Positions 17,772 to 25,779 of a stretch of DNA of 64,000 nucleotides are shown here, piece after piece; the first letter of the stretch is position 1, and every line of letters starts with the position of its first letter. The stretch is from assembly GCF_000721605.1 (NCBI RefSeq), contig NZ_JOIZ01000012.1, positions 124,001 through 188,000 of the forward strand, in the 5' to 3' direction. This stretch comes from Streptomyces sp. NRRL S-37. GTDB taxonomy: Bacteria > Actinomycetota > Actinomycetes > Streptomycetales > Streptomycetaceae. A program made the position numbers and the translations under genes. The notes under the pieces are model-generated. The model was not told where the DNA came from. It saw only the letters and a list, made by a program, of their open reading frames with translations, and did no database searches.

Positions 17772-18973
17772 GGAGGGCGGTGACGAGCGGAGCGGTCATG
17801 CCTCCCGGCCTGCTCGACGGGGTGCGGCGGTGGCTGGCCGAGAGCGGGGCCGAACCGACGCCCGCGCGGGTGGCGCAGGCGCTGCGGGACCAAGGGCGGG
17901 TGCTCGGTGACGCAGAGGTGCTCGGAGCGGCCGAGCAGTTGCGGTCCGAGCTGGTCGGCAGCGGTCCGCTGGAACGGCTCCTGTCCGAGCCCTCGGTGAC
18001 CGACGTGCTGGTGTCGGCGCCGGACCGGGTCTGGGTGGACCGGGGTGGCGGACTGGAACTGACCGAGGTGGCCTTCCCCGACGAGCCGGCCGTCCGGCGC
18101 CTCGCCCAACGGCTCGCCGCCGTGGCCGGCCGGCGCCTGGACGACGCCCGGCCCTGGGTCGACGCGCGGCTGCCCGACGGGACCAGACTGCACGCGGTGC
18201 TGCCCCCGGTGGCCGTCGGCGGCACCTGCCTGTCGCTACGGGTCGTACGACCCCGCGCCTTCACCCTCGACGAGCTCATGGCGGCCGGGACGGTCCCGCC
18301 GGGCGGGGACCGCGTGCTGCGGGCGCTGCTGGACGCGCGGCTGTCGTTCCTCGTCAGCGGGGGGACCGGCAGCGGGAAGACGACCTTGCTGAGCGCGCTG
18401 CTGGGACTGGTCGGACCGGAGGAGCGCATCGTCCTGGCCGAGGACTCGGCGGAACTGCGGCCCGACCACCCGCACGTCGTGCGCCTGGAGACCAGACCCG
18501 CCAACCAGGAGGGAGCGGGCCTGGTCACCCTGGAGGACCTGGTGCGGCAGGCACTGCGGATGCGGCCGGACCGGCTGGTCGTCGGTGAGGTGCGCGGCCC
18601 GGAGGTGGTCCATCTGCTGGCCGCCCTCAACACGGGCCACGACGGCTCGGGGACGGTCCATGCCAACGCCGCCACCGACGTACCGGCCCGGCTGGAGGCG
18701 CTCGGTACGGCAGCCGGACTCGACCGGTTCGCCCTGCACAGCCAGGCGGCGGCCGCCCTCTCGGTGGTGCTGCACCTCGTACGCGACCGGAGCGGGCGAC
18801 GGCGGATCGCGGAGGTGCATGTGCTGGAACGGGACCCGTCGGGGCTGGTGCGGACGGTGCCGGCGCTGCGGTGGGGCCCGCAGGCCTTCACCCGGGAGCG
18901 GGGATGGCAGCGCCTGCGGGAGCTGCTCCGGGACGCGAACACCGGAGGACCGGACGAGGGGACCGGAGGATGA
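17768..18973 (+). CDS. tadA: TadA/CpaF-type secretion ATPase
   Basis: Cytoplasmic motor ATPase of the type IV-c (Tad/Flp) pilus, family of type II/IV secretion NTPases. Walker A GGTGSGKTT has Lys204. The Asp box is LAEDSAELRPDHPHVV. Walker B is RPDRLVVGEVRG and the His box GTVHANAA. At 401 aa it is a typical size. The preceding residues are the N-terminal PAS-like domain. ATGA overlaps on both sides indicate translational coupling with ssd and tadB. It would power assembly of the small Flp-like pilin and the TadE pseudopilins encoded downstream. Confidence 0.94.
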   Translation: MRRAVTSGAVMPPGLLDGVRRWLAESGAEPTPARVAQALRDQGRVLGDAEVLGAAEQLRSELVGSGPLERLLSEPSVTDVLVSAPDRVWVDRGGGLELTEVAFPDEPAVRRLAQRLAAVAGRRLDDARPWVDARLPDGTRLHAVLPPVAVGGTCLSLRVVRPRAFTLDELMAAGTVPPGGDRVLRALLDARLSFLVSGGTGSGKTTLLSALLGLVGPEERIVLAEDSAELRPDHPHVVRLETRPANQEGAGLVTLEDLVRQALRMRPDRLVVGEVRGPEVVHLLAALNTGHDGSGTVHANAATDVPARLEALGTAAGLDRFALHSQAAAALSVVLHLVRDRSGRRRIAEVHVLERDPSGLVRTVPALRWGPQAFTRERGWQRLRELLRDANTGGPDEGTGG

Positions 18974-19845
18974 ACGGGACGACCGAGGTGTCGACGGGTG
19001 CGGCCGTGGCGTGCCTGGGGACCGCGGCCTGGCTGCTGGGCGGCGGGCATGCCGGGGCCAGGCGGGCGCGGTTGCTGTCGGCCGGTGGAGACGTGGTGGA
19101 CGGCGGGCCACCGGGGTGGCCCCGGATGATCCGTGCGTGGGGGCGGGCACGCGGGCGGCTGCGGGCCGAGTGGTGGTCGTTGGCTGCCGGCCTGGTGCTG
19201 GCGGTGCTGGGTGCGTCGCCGCTGCCGGTCGTCGCGGGGGCGGCCGGGGTGCCTTTGCTGAGGCGGGTGCGACGGGCCGCCGGGGAACGCCGCGCGCGGG
19301 AGGACCGCGGCGACGCGGTGATCGCGTTGTGCGGGGCGCTCGCCGGGGAGGTGCGCGCCGGGCGGCAGCCGGGTGAGGCGCTGCTGCCGGCCGCGCGGGA
19401 CTCCGGCGGACTCGGTGACATGCAGGCGACGGTGCTCGCGGCGGCGCGCTTCGGCGGGGACGTCCCGGAGGCGCTCGCGGAGGCGGCACGGCAGCCGGGT
19501 GCCGAGGGGCTGCGGGGACTCGCCGCGTGCTGGCGGGTGGCGGTGGACCAGGGAGCCGGACTCGCGGCCGGACTCGACCGGCTGGAAGCGGCGCTGCGTG
19601 CCGAGCGGGACCAGCGGGCCGACCTGCGTGCCCAGTTGGCCGGCGCCCGCGCGACGGCGGTGCTGCTCGCCGGACTCCCGGCCGTGGGCCTGGCCCTCGG
19701 CGCGGCTCTCGGCGCCGACCCGCTGCACATCCTGCTGCACACACCGTCGGGACTGGTCTGTCTGGCGGCCGGCGGGGTGCTGGAGGGCCTGGGGCTGTGG
19801 TGGGCGCTGCGGATCACGCAGGGAGCCGAGGAGGGGACGGCATGA
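18970..19845 (+). CDS. tadB: TadB-type inner-membrane platform protein
   Basis: A 291-aa type II secretion F-domain protein. Hydrophobic helices lie near residues 10-25, 62-85, 230-250 and 255-275. The conserved cytoplasmic F domain lies between them (GDAVIALCGALAGEVRAGRQPGEALL and RGLAACWRVAVDQGAGLA). It forms part of the membrane platform of the Tad pilus. It starts at ATG 18970 within the tadA stop and ends in the tadC start, both 4-base overlaps. Confidence 0.88.
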   Translation: MNGTTEVSTGAAVACLGTAAWLLGGGHAGARRARLLSAGGDVVDGGPPGWPRMIRAWGRARGRLRAEWWSLAAGLVLAVLGASPLPVVAGAAGVPLLRRVRRAAGERRAREDRGDAVIALCGALAGEVRAGRQPGEALLPAARDSGGLGDMQATVLAAARFGGDVPEALAEAARQPGAEGLRGLAACWRVAVDQGAGLAAGLDRLEAALRAERDQRADLRAQLAGARATAVLLAGLPAVGLALGAALGADPLHILLHTPSGLVCLAAGGVLEGLGLWWALRITQGAEEGTA

Positions 19846-20630
19846 GCGGGGACCTTGTCCACAGGCTGGGGGCGGTGGTGGGGGCGGTGCTCGCGCTCGC
19901 CTGGTCGGCGGGATGGTGGGGCCGCGCGCGGCGCGAGCGGAGAGCCCGGCGGCGACTGGCCGCGGTGCTGCCCCCGGAACGGACGACGACCACCCCGCCC
20001 CGCACGCTGCCGCGCACCGTGCGGAGTTGGCTGCCGTACGCGGGCGTGGCGGGTGCCGGATGGGTGCTGGTGGGCGGTCTTGCCGGAGCGGTGGCGGGGC
20101 CGGCCGTCGCGGCCGGACTGTGGTGGTGGCGCCTTCGGCGAAGGGCCGCCGCTCCGCACACGCGGGAGACGGACACCGCCGGGGCGGAGCGTCAACTGCC
20201 GCTCGCCGCCGACCTGCTGTCCGCCTGCATCGCGGCGGGCGCCGGCCCGGTACTCGCCGCGCAGGCCGTCGGAGAGACCTTGGGCGGGCCGGTCGGGGAG
20301 GCGCTGGCGCGGGGCGCGGCGGAGGTACGGCTCGGCGGCGAACCGGCCGCGGCATGGCGCCGGCTGGCGTCGGTGCCGGGCGCACGGCCCCTGGCCCGGC
20401 TGCTGGAGCGGGCCGATGTGTCCGGACTCCCCCTGGCCGCTCCCGCGGCCCGGCTCGCCGCCGGGGCCCGCGCGGAGTGGACCCGCGCGGCGACGGCACG
20501 GGCCCGGCGGGCGGCCGTCATGGTCAGCGCACCGGTGGGGCTGTGCTTCCTGCCCGCGTTCATCGCGGTCGGCGTGCTGCCCGTGGTGATCGGACTCGCG
20601 GGCGGGGTGCTGGGAGGAGGTGGTGCCTGA
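19842..20630 (+). CDS. tadC: TadC-type inner-membrane platform protein
   Basis: A 262-aa second F-domain protein. One helix near residues 8-25, another pair near 65-90, then the F domain (LPLAADLLSACIAAGAGPVLAAQAVGE; VSGLPLAAPAARLA), and a final helix FLPAFIAVGVLPVVIGLAGGVLGG. TadB and TadC pair as the pilus platform. The start ATG is inside the tadB stop. Sixty-five non-coding bases follow before the pilin gene, the only clear gap in the operon; an internal promoter or processing site could lie there. Confidence 0.86.
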   Translation: MSGDLVHRLGAVVGAVLALAWSAGWWGRARRERRARRRLAAVLPPERTTTTPPRTLPRTVRSWLPYAGVAGAGWVLVGGLAGAVAGPAVAAGLWWWRLRRRAAAPHTRETDTAGAERQLPLAADLLSACIAAGAGPVLAAQAVGETLGGPVGEALARGAAEVRLGGEPAAAWRRLASVPGARPLARLLERADVSGLPLAAPAARLAAGARAEWTRAATARARRAAVMVSAPVGLCFLPAFIAVGVLPVVIGLAGGVLGGGGA

Positions 20631-20695
20631 CGGGGCGACCGGCGGTGACGGCAGGACTCACAAGATCAATACGACTACTCCGTACGGGGGTTGAG

Positions 20696-20905
20696 ATGTA
20701 TCAGGCGGTACGGGCACGACTGCGTGCCCTGGTGTGCAAGGCGCGTACGGCACGGAAGGACGCCGGAATGGTGACTTCGGAGTACGCGATGGGCATCGTG
20801 GCGGCGGTGGCGTTCTCCGTCGTGCTCTACAAGGTGGTCACCAGCGGACCGGTCGGCGCGGCGCTGCGGAACATCGTGCAGCAGGCACTCGATGGCCGGA
20901 TGTGA
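20696..20905 (+). CDS. Flp-type prepilin (DUF4244)
   Basis: A 69-aa protein with a basic leader, then a prepilin-type cut site DAG|MVTSEYA: Gly at -1, Glu at +5 and Tyr at +6 as in Flp pilins. A single hydrophobic helix follows (IVAAVAFSVVLYKVV). The mature pilin would be only about 45 residues and ends with a short amphipathic piece (ALRNIVQQALDGRM). This is the likely major subunit of the Tad filament. ATG 20696 follows GGGGGTTGAG. The 3' end overlaps tadE by 14 bases. Confidence 0.85.
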   Translation: MYQAVRARLRALVCKARTARKDAGMVTSEYAMGIVAAVAFSVVLYKVVTSGPVGAALRNIVQQALDGRM

Positions 20906-21257
20906 GCGGCGTGCGGACCGCGGGTTCGTGACGGCGGAGTCGGCCATGGTGCTGCCCGTGCTGGTGATGCTCGCGACGGCGCTGGTCTGGGGCCTGCTGG
21001 TGGTGGCGGCGCAGATCCGGTGTGTGGACGCGGCGCGCGCGGGCGCCCGCGCGGCGGCCCGGCAGGATTCCCCTGCCGCCGTCGTCGAGGTGACCCGCGA
21101 AGCGGCACCACCCGGCGCGAGAGTCACGGTGAGCCGGGAGGCCGAGCAGGTCCGGGTGGTCGTCGAGGCCAGGCCCCCGGTTCTGCACGGACTGCCCTTC
21201 GACCTGCGGGAGGAGGCCGTGGCCGCGGTGGAGGAGACGGTGGGGGCGGCGTCGTGA
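20892..21257 (+). CDS. tadE: TadE-type pseudopilin
   Basis: A 121-aa protein. RADRG|FVTAESAM is a prepilin cleavage motif with Glu at +5, followed by a hydrophobic helix (LPVLVMLATALVWGLLVVAAQ). The C-terminal domain is soluble and extracytoplasmic. The motif VDAARAGARAAAR after the helix is typical of TadE proteins. It overlaps the Flp gene by 14 bases and the next gene by 4 (GTGA). Confidence 0.85.
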   Translation: MAGCERRADRGFVTAESAMVLPVLVMLATALVWGLLVVAAQIRCVDAARAGARAAARQDSPAAVVEVTREAAPPGARVTVSREAEQVRVVVEARPPVLHGLPFDLREEAVAAVEETVGAAS

Positions 21258-21718
21258 GGGCCCGGTTCCGGGAGCGGTGGCCGGCGGACGGGCGGCGGCG
21301 CACGCGGTGTTCCGACCGGGGGTCGGCGACCGTCTGGAGCGTCGGTGCGATCGCCGTGCTGTGCGTGGTGTTCGGCGTCGTCCTCGCCCTGGGACACGCC
21401 GTCGTGGTCCGGCACCGGGCGGCCGGCGGCGCGGATCTGGCGGCGCTCGCGGCGGCGGACCACTGGGCACGGGGCGGTACGGCGGCCTGCGCCCGGGCGG
21501 ACCGGGTGGCCCGGGCACAGAACACGCGGCTCGTACGGTGCGTGGTCACCGGCGAGGTGTCGGACGTGTCGGTGGCGTCGGGCCGGGGGCCGTTCACGGC
21601 GGAGATCAGGGCCAGGGCGGGGCCTGCGGGTCCGGCGGAACCTCCGCGTCCGGGTGGTCCGGCCCCGGGCGGGGCCGGGACGCCGGGGACGGCTCGGGGG
21701 GCCGCTCGAGTGCCGTGA
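21254..21718 (+). CDS. TadE-like protein of the helicase/secretion neighbourhood
   Basis: A 154-aa protein starting at GTG 21254 inside the tadE stop. DRGSATVWSVGAIAVL shows a Gly before a hydrophobic helix but no Glu at +5 (Trp there), so prepilin peptidase processing is doubtful. After the helix, HRAAGGADLAALAAADHWA is the conserved block of the TIGR03816-type helicase/secretion-neighbourhood TadE-like family, as I recall it. The C-terminal 35 residues are low-complexity Pro/Gly/Ala and run into the repeat region. It converges with the helicase gene that gives the family its name. Confidence 0.8.
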   Translation: MRARFRERWPADGRRRTRCSDRGSATVWSVGAIAVLCVVFGVVLALGHAVVVRHRAAGGADLAALAAADHWARGGTAACARADRVARAQNTRLVRCVVTGEVSDVSVASGRGPFTAEIRARAGPAGPAEPPRPGGPAPGGAGTPGTARGAARVP

Positions 21719-21986
21719 CCGGCTCCGGCTCCGGGTGGGTCCTGGCTCTGGATGGTCCTCGGTCCTGGATGGGTTCCGACTCCGGGTGGGTTCCGGCTCC
21801 GGGTGGTCCTCGGTCCTGGATGGGCCTCGGATCCGGATGGGACCTGGGTTCCGGATCAGGCGCGGAGCCGGAACAGGGACCGGCTCCGGATCAAGCCCGG
21901 TCACCGGATCAAGACCGGATTCTGCATCGAGCCAGGTTCCCGCTTCAGAAGCGCGTTTCGTATCAGGTACCGGTACCGGGCCCGGC
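21719..21986. repeat. imperfect tandem repeats between the convergent Tad operon and helicase gene
   Basis: About 190 bases of degenerate repeats built from GGCTCCGGGTGG, GGTCCTCGGTCC and GGATGGG units. The 20-mer GGTCCTCGGTCCTGGATGGG occurs exactly at 21754 and 21805, 51 bases apart. Further downstream are CGGATCAAG-type units (21886-21915). No stem-loop terminator is obvious. The repeats read through in one frame as GSGSGW-like residues, but with no start or Shine-Dalgarno. Confidence 0.75.
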
Positions 21987-24491
21987 CTACGCCTCAGTGG
22001 TCCCGGACGCCCCCGCGGCGTCCTCCGTGCCCTCCGGCTTCTCCGCCGGTGCGCCCTCCAGCAGCACCGTGAGGAGCCGTACCGCGCCTCGTTTGTGCAG
22101 AGGATCGTTGCCGTTGCCGCACTTGGGGGACTGGATGCAGGAGGGGCAGCCGGCGTCGCACTCGCAGGAGGCGATGGCCTGGCGGGTGGCGGTGAGCCAG
22201 GCGCGGGCGGTGCGGAAGGCGCGCTCCGCGAAACCCGCGCCGCCCGGATGGCCGTCGTAGACGAAGACCGTGGGCAGCAGCGTGTCGGGGTGCAGCGGGA
22301 CCGAGACGCCACCGATGTCCCAGCGGTCGCAGGTCGCGAAGAGCGGCAGCATGCCGATCGACGCGTGCTCGGCGGCGTGCAGGGCACCGCCGAGGATCTC
22401 CGGGCTGATCCGGGCCCGGTCCAGCTGGTCCTCGGTGACCGTCCACCACACCGCGCGGGTGCGCAGCGTACGAGGTGGGAGGTCGAGCTTCGTCTCGCCC
22501 AGCACTTCACCGGTGATGACCCGCCGGCGCAGGAAGGAGACCACTTGGTTGGTGACCTCGACGGAGCCGTAGCACAGGCGGCCGTCGCCCCATGGGATCT
22601 CGGTGTCCGTCTCCAGCACGGAGACCGACGTCGTGTCCCGGGCCACCGTCGTGTACGTCGGGGTGGCCCGCTCGACGAGGGCGACGGAGTCCTCCAGGTC
22701 GAGCGAGCGGACGAGATACGTCAGGCCCTGGTGCAGGTGGACCGCGCCCTCGTGGACGCTCGTGTGGGCCGCGCCCGCGTCGACCGTGCCGAGCAGCCTG
22801 CCCGTGCCGGCCTCGACGACCTGGACCGGCCGGCCGCCCTGCCCCCGGATGTCGGTCAGGTCGGCGGCCCGCTCCCGGCGGGTCCAGTGCCAGGCCTTCG
22901 TCCGGCGGCGCAGCAGCTTCGCGGCCTCCAGTTGCGGGAGCAGCTCCTCGGTGGCCGGGCCGAACAGGTCCAGGTCCTCCTCGGTCAGCGGCAGTTCCTC
23001 GGCCGCCGCGCACAGGTGCGGGGCGAGCACGTAGGGGTTGTCGGGGTCGAGGACGGTGGATTCCACGGGCCGGTCGAAGAGGGCCTCCGGGTGGTGGACG
23101 AGGAAGGTGTCCAGGGGGTCGTCGCGGGCGACCAGGACGGCGAGGGCGCCCCGCCCGGACCGCCCCGCGCGTCCGGCCTGCTGCCACAGGGAGGCCCGGG
23201 TGCCCGGATAGCCGGCGATGACCACGGCGTCCAGGCCGGAGACGTCCACGCCGAGTTCGAGGGCGTTCGTCGCCGCGAGACCGAGGAGTTCGCCGGAGTG
23301 CAGGGCGCGTTCCAGGGCGCGGCGCTCCTCGGGGAGGTAGCCGCCCCGGTACGCCGCGACACGCCGGGCCAGCGAGCGGTCGACCTCGGCGAGGCGTTCC
23401 TGGGCGATCACGGAGATCAGCTCGGCGCCGCGCCGGGAGCGTACGAAGGTGACCGAGCGGATGCCCTGCACGGTGAGGTCGGTCAGCAGGTCGGCGGCCT
23501 CGGCGGTGGCCGTACGGCGGACCGGTGCGCCCTTCTCGCCGTGCAGCTCGGTCAGCGGCGGCTCCCAGAGGGCGAACACCAGTTCACCGCGCGGTGAGGC
23601 GTCGTCGGCCACCTCCACGACCGGCACGCCGGTGAGGCGGCGGGCGGCGACCGCGGGCTCGGCGGCGGTCGCGGAGGCCAGCAGGAACACGGGGGAGGCG
23701 CCGTAGCGGGCGCACAGCCGGCGCAGGCGGCGCAGCACCTGGGCGACGTGCGAGCCGAAGACGCCCCGGTAGGTGTGGCACTCGTCGATGACGACGTACT
23801 TCAGCGCCTTGAGGAAGGAGGACCAGCGGGGGTGGGCCGGCAGGACGCCCCGGTGCAGCATGTCCGGGTTGGTCAGCACGTAGTTGGCGTACTGGCGGAT
23901 CCACTCGCGTTCCTCGAACGGAGTGTCGCCGTCGTGGACGGCCGCGCGCACCGAATGGCCCAATGGTTGTGAAAGTTCCTTCACGGACCGGCACTGGTCC
24001 GCTGCGAGGGCCTTCGTGGGGGCGAGGTACAGGGCGGTCGCGCCACGGCCGTTCGGGGCCTCGGCGCCGTCCAGGAGCGCGGACAGGACGGGCACGAGGT
24101 ACGCCAGGGACTTGCCGGACGCGGTGCCGGTGGCGACCACGACGGACTCGCCGTCCAGGGCGTGCTCGGCGGCGCGTGCCTGGTGGGCCCAGGGGTGTTC
24201 GACGCCCGCGGTCCGCACGGCGGCGAGGACCTCCGGACGGATCCGGTCCGGCCAGACGGCATGGCGACCCTCGCGCGGGGGCAAGTGCTCCGTATGAGTG
24301 ATGCGCGAAGCCCGGCTCGGTCCGGACGCGAGCCGGTCCAGGACCGCGCCCGGGGCGGGCCCGGACGGGAGGTCCGTCGGGGGTCGATCGGATCGGTGAT
24401 TCTTGGCCATCGGCACCGAGTGTGTCACTGGCGTGACGGACAATGGGGCCAAGGCGTCGTGCACGCCTGCCGGTAAGTGATTGAATGCCAT
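21987..24491 (-). CDS. DECH-box helicase with C-terminal DUF1998 (MrfA/YprA-like)
   Basis: Superfamily 2 helicase, about 834 aa. Walker A TGTASGKSLAY, DECH box VIDECHTYRG, motif III LLASATA, motif V NALELGVDVSGLDAV and motif VI QQAGRAGRSGRG. The C-terminal DUF1998 has a cysteine cluster C-x-C-x3-C-x2-C-x5-C near the end. These features match Bacillus MrfA, a mitomycin-crosslink repair helicase; actinobacterial members always sit beside Tad genes. Two starts compete. ATG 24491 (MAFNHLPAGV) includes a TTA codon at 24474-24476, so translation would need the bldA tRNA. ATG 24410 (MAKNHRSDRP) avoids it. Neither has a strong ribosome site. It is divergent from bldG. Confidence 0.9.
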   Translation of the reverse strand: MAFNHLPAGVHDALAPLSVTPVTHSVPMAKNHRSDRPPTDLPSGPAPGAVLDRLASGPSRASRITHTEHLPPREGRHAVWPDRIRPEVLAAVRTAGVEHPWAHQARAAEHALDGESVVVATGTASGKSLAYLVPVLSALLDGAEAPNGRGATALYLAPTKALAADQCRSVKELSQPLGHSVRAAVHDGDTPFEEREWIRQYANYVLTNPDMLHRGVLPAHPRWSSFLKALKYVVIDECHTYRGVFGSHVAQVLRRLRRLCARYGASPVFLLASATAAEPAVAARRLTGVPVVEVADDASPRGELVFALWEPPLTELHGEKGAPVRRTATAEAADLLTDLTVQGIRSVTFVRSRRGAELISVIAQERLAEVDRSLARRVAAYRGGYLPEERRALERALHSGELLGLAATNALELGVDVSGLDAVVIAGYPGTRASLWQQAGRAGRSGRGALAVLVARDDPLDTFLVHHPEALFDRPVESTVLDPDNPYVLAPHLCAAAEELPLTEEDLDLFGPATEELLPQLEAAKLLRRRTKAWHWTRRERAADLTDIRGQGGRPVQVVEAGTGRLLGTVDAGAAHTSVHEGAVHLHQGLTYLVRSLDLEDSVALVERATPTYTTVARDTTSVSVLETDTEIPWGDGRLCYGSVEVTNQVVSFLRRRVITGEVLGETKLDLPPRTLRTRAVWWTVTEDQLDRARISPEILGGALHAAEHASIGMLPLFATCDRWDIGGVSVPLHPDTLLPTVFVYDGHPGGAGFAERAFRTARAWLTATRQAIASCECDAGCPSCIQSPKCGNGNDPLHKRGAVRLLTVLLEGAPAEKPEGTEDAAGASGTTEA

Positions 24492-24570
24492 CGCGGCTGG
24501 CGATCCGTCCCGGGGGCTGAGCCGAGATGCCCCAAGGGCGACCGCTCGATAGCTAGGTGCTGGAGGATCC

Positions 24571-24912
24571 GTGGACCTGTCCCTGTCGACCGAAACCATG
24601 GGCGATCGCACGATCGTCAGGGTCGGTGGCGAAATCGACGTATATACCGCGCCCAAGCTGCGCGAGCAGTTGGTCGAGCTGGTGAACGACGGCAGTTTCC
24701 ACCTTGTCGTCGACATGGAAGGTGTGGACTTCCTCGACTCCACCGGACTCGGCGTGCTGGTCGGCGGCCTGAAGCGCGTCCGTGCCCATGAGGGCTCACT
24801 GCGCCTGGTCTGCAACCAGGAGCGTATTCTCAAGATCTTCCGCATTACCGGCCTCACCAAGGTGTTCCCGATCCACACCTCGGTCGAGGAAGCGGTGGCG
24901 GCCACCGACTGA
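24571..24912 (+). CDS. bldG: BldG anti-anti-sigma factor
   Basis: A 113-aa STAS protein required in Streptomyces for aerial growth and antibiotic production; it binds anti-sigma factors and is switched by phosphorylation. The phosphorylated residue is Ser57 in [15 protein letters not shown]. Length, sequence and divergent position next to the DECH helicase identify bldG. The start is GTG, six bases after GGAGG. The likely cognate ATPase-fold partner follows 111 bases downstream and probably shares the transcript, which ends at the 25492 terminator. Confidence 0.97.
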   Translation: MDLSLSTETMGDRTIVRVGGEIDVYTAPKLREQLVELVNDGSFHLVVDMEGVDFLDSTGLGVLVGGLKRVRAHEGSLRLVCNQERILKIFRITGLTKVFPIHTSVEEAVAATD

Positions 24913-25023
24913 CCACCCCGCTCCTGGGCCGCGTGCCCGGACGGCGGAAGAGAACCAGGAGGAGGGCCGGGCTTTCGGCGGCCCGGCCTCTCCACAGCAC
25001 GCCCGTAGTCGCGAGGGGGATGC

Positions 25024-25461
25024 ATGGCCACCGTCGAACTCCGCTTCAGCGCGCTGCCCGAGCACGTCAGGACCGCCCGGCTCGTGGCGGCGGCGGTGGC
25101 GCGCAGGGCCGGAGTGGACGAGGCCGTCCTCGACGAGGTCAGGCTCGCCGTCGGCGAGGCCTGCACCCGTGCCGTGGGACTGCACCGGAACGGCGGCATC
25201 TCGGCCCCCGTGAAGGTGCTGCTGATCGAGGAGGAGAAGCAGTTCTCCATCGAGGTCGGCGACGAGGCGCCCCACGCGACCCCCGGCGAGCGGGCGCCCG
25301 GTGACGCGCCGGGCGACGCCGACGCGGAGACCGAGGAGGACGAGATGGGCCTCGCGGTCATCAGCGGGCTCGTCGACGACGTCGAGGTCAGCGCGGGACG
25401 GCACGGCGGATCGATCCGCATGAGGTGGCCCACCGTGCCGCCGGCCACCCTCCTCGCCTGA
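25024..25461 (+). CDS. anti-sigma-factor-like HATPase, BldG partner
   Basis: A 145-aa GHKL-fold protein. The N-box-like segment is DEVRLAVGEACTRAVGLH and the G2-like end MGLAVISGLVDDVEV. Between them is an acidic insert (ERAPGDAPGDADAETEEDE) that replaces part of the ATP lid, so kinase activity is uncertain. In S. coelicolor the corresponding gene is cotranscribed with bldG. ATG 25024 has GAGGGGG directly upstream. Probable role: bind a sigma factor and be displaced by unphosphorylated BldG. Confidence 0.88.
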   Translation: MATVELRFSALPEHVRTARLVAAAVARRAGVDEAVLDEVRLAVGEACTRAVGLHRNGGISAPVKVLLIEEEKQFSIEVGDEAPHATPGERAPGDAPGDADAETEEDEMGLAVISGLVDDVEVSAGRHGGSIRMRWPTVPPATLLA

Positions 25462-25491
25462 CCGGTTCACCCGGACGACGACCGTTTTTCC

Positions 25492-25516
25492 GAAGGGCCC
25501 CCTCGTGGGGCCCTTC
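25492..25516 (+). terminator. terminator of the bldG operon
   Basis: Perfect 10-bp stem GAAGGGCCCC / GGGGCCCTTC, loop CTCGT, 31 bases after the stop codon, preceded by CGTTTTTC. Confidence 0.87.
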
Positions 25517-25779
25517 GTCATGTGCGGGTGTCGGTGCCCGCGCTTACAGTGGTCTCGTGCGGTTGATCGCGTGAATTCGTTCACGACCGGCCGTGCCGTG
25601 AAAATGCGATCACGTGAATGCTCCAAAGGCATTACCGATTTCCGGTCGCCGATCATCGGCGATCATTGGGGAAGAGCGCGTGCGGGACATTTACATTTCA
25701 CGCGCACTGTTTTGATCAGCTTCCGGTACCTACAATCCCGTCCACATCTTGAGCTCAGCCCAAGCGTCAAGGAGGACGA
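25517..25779 (+). promoter_or_regulatory. promoter region of hppA
   Basis: A 260-base region that is clearly less GC-rich than the genes. A -10-like TACAAT at 25731-25736 would give a short leader ending in AAGGAGG before the ATG at 25780. No good -35 is spaced to it. Upstream are GTGAATTCGTTCAC (25571-25584) and the wider inverted pair TTCACG...CGTGAA (25580-25602), possible operators. Confidence 0.55.

Noticed and set aside
19855..19863. TTGTCCACA, a DnaA-box match
   Set aside because: Single box inside tadC with no cluster; weak relatives near 16444 and 16471 are also isolated. Not an origin.
17128..20499. 1123-aa open frame on the minus strand across the Tad operon
   Set aside because: Arg/Pro/Ala-rich antisense shadow of ssd-tadA-tadB-tadC in GC-rich DNA; the plus-strand genes have clear motifs and coupled starts.
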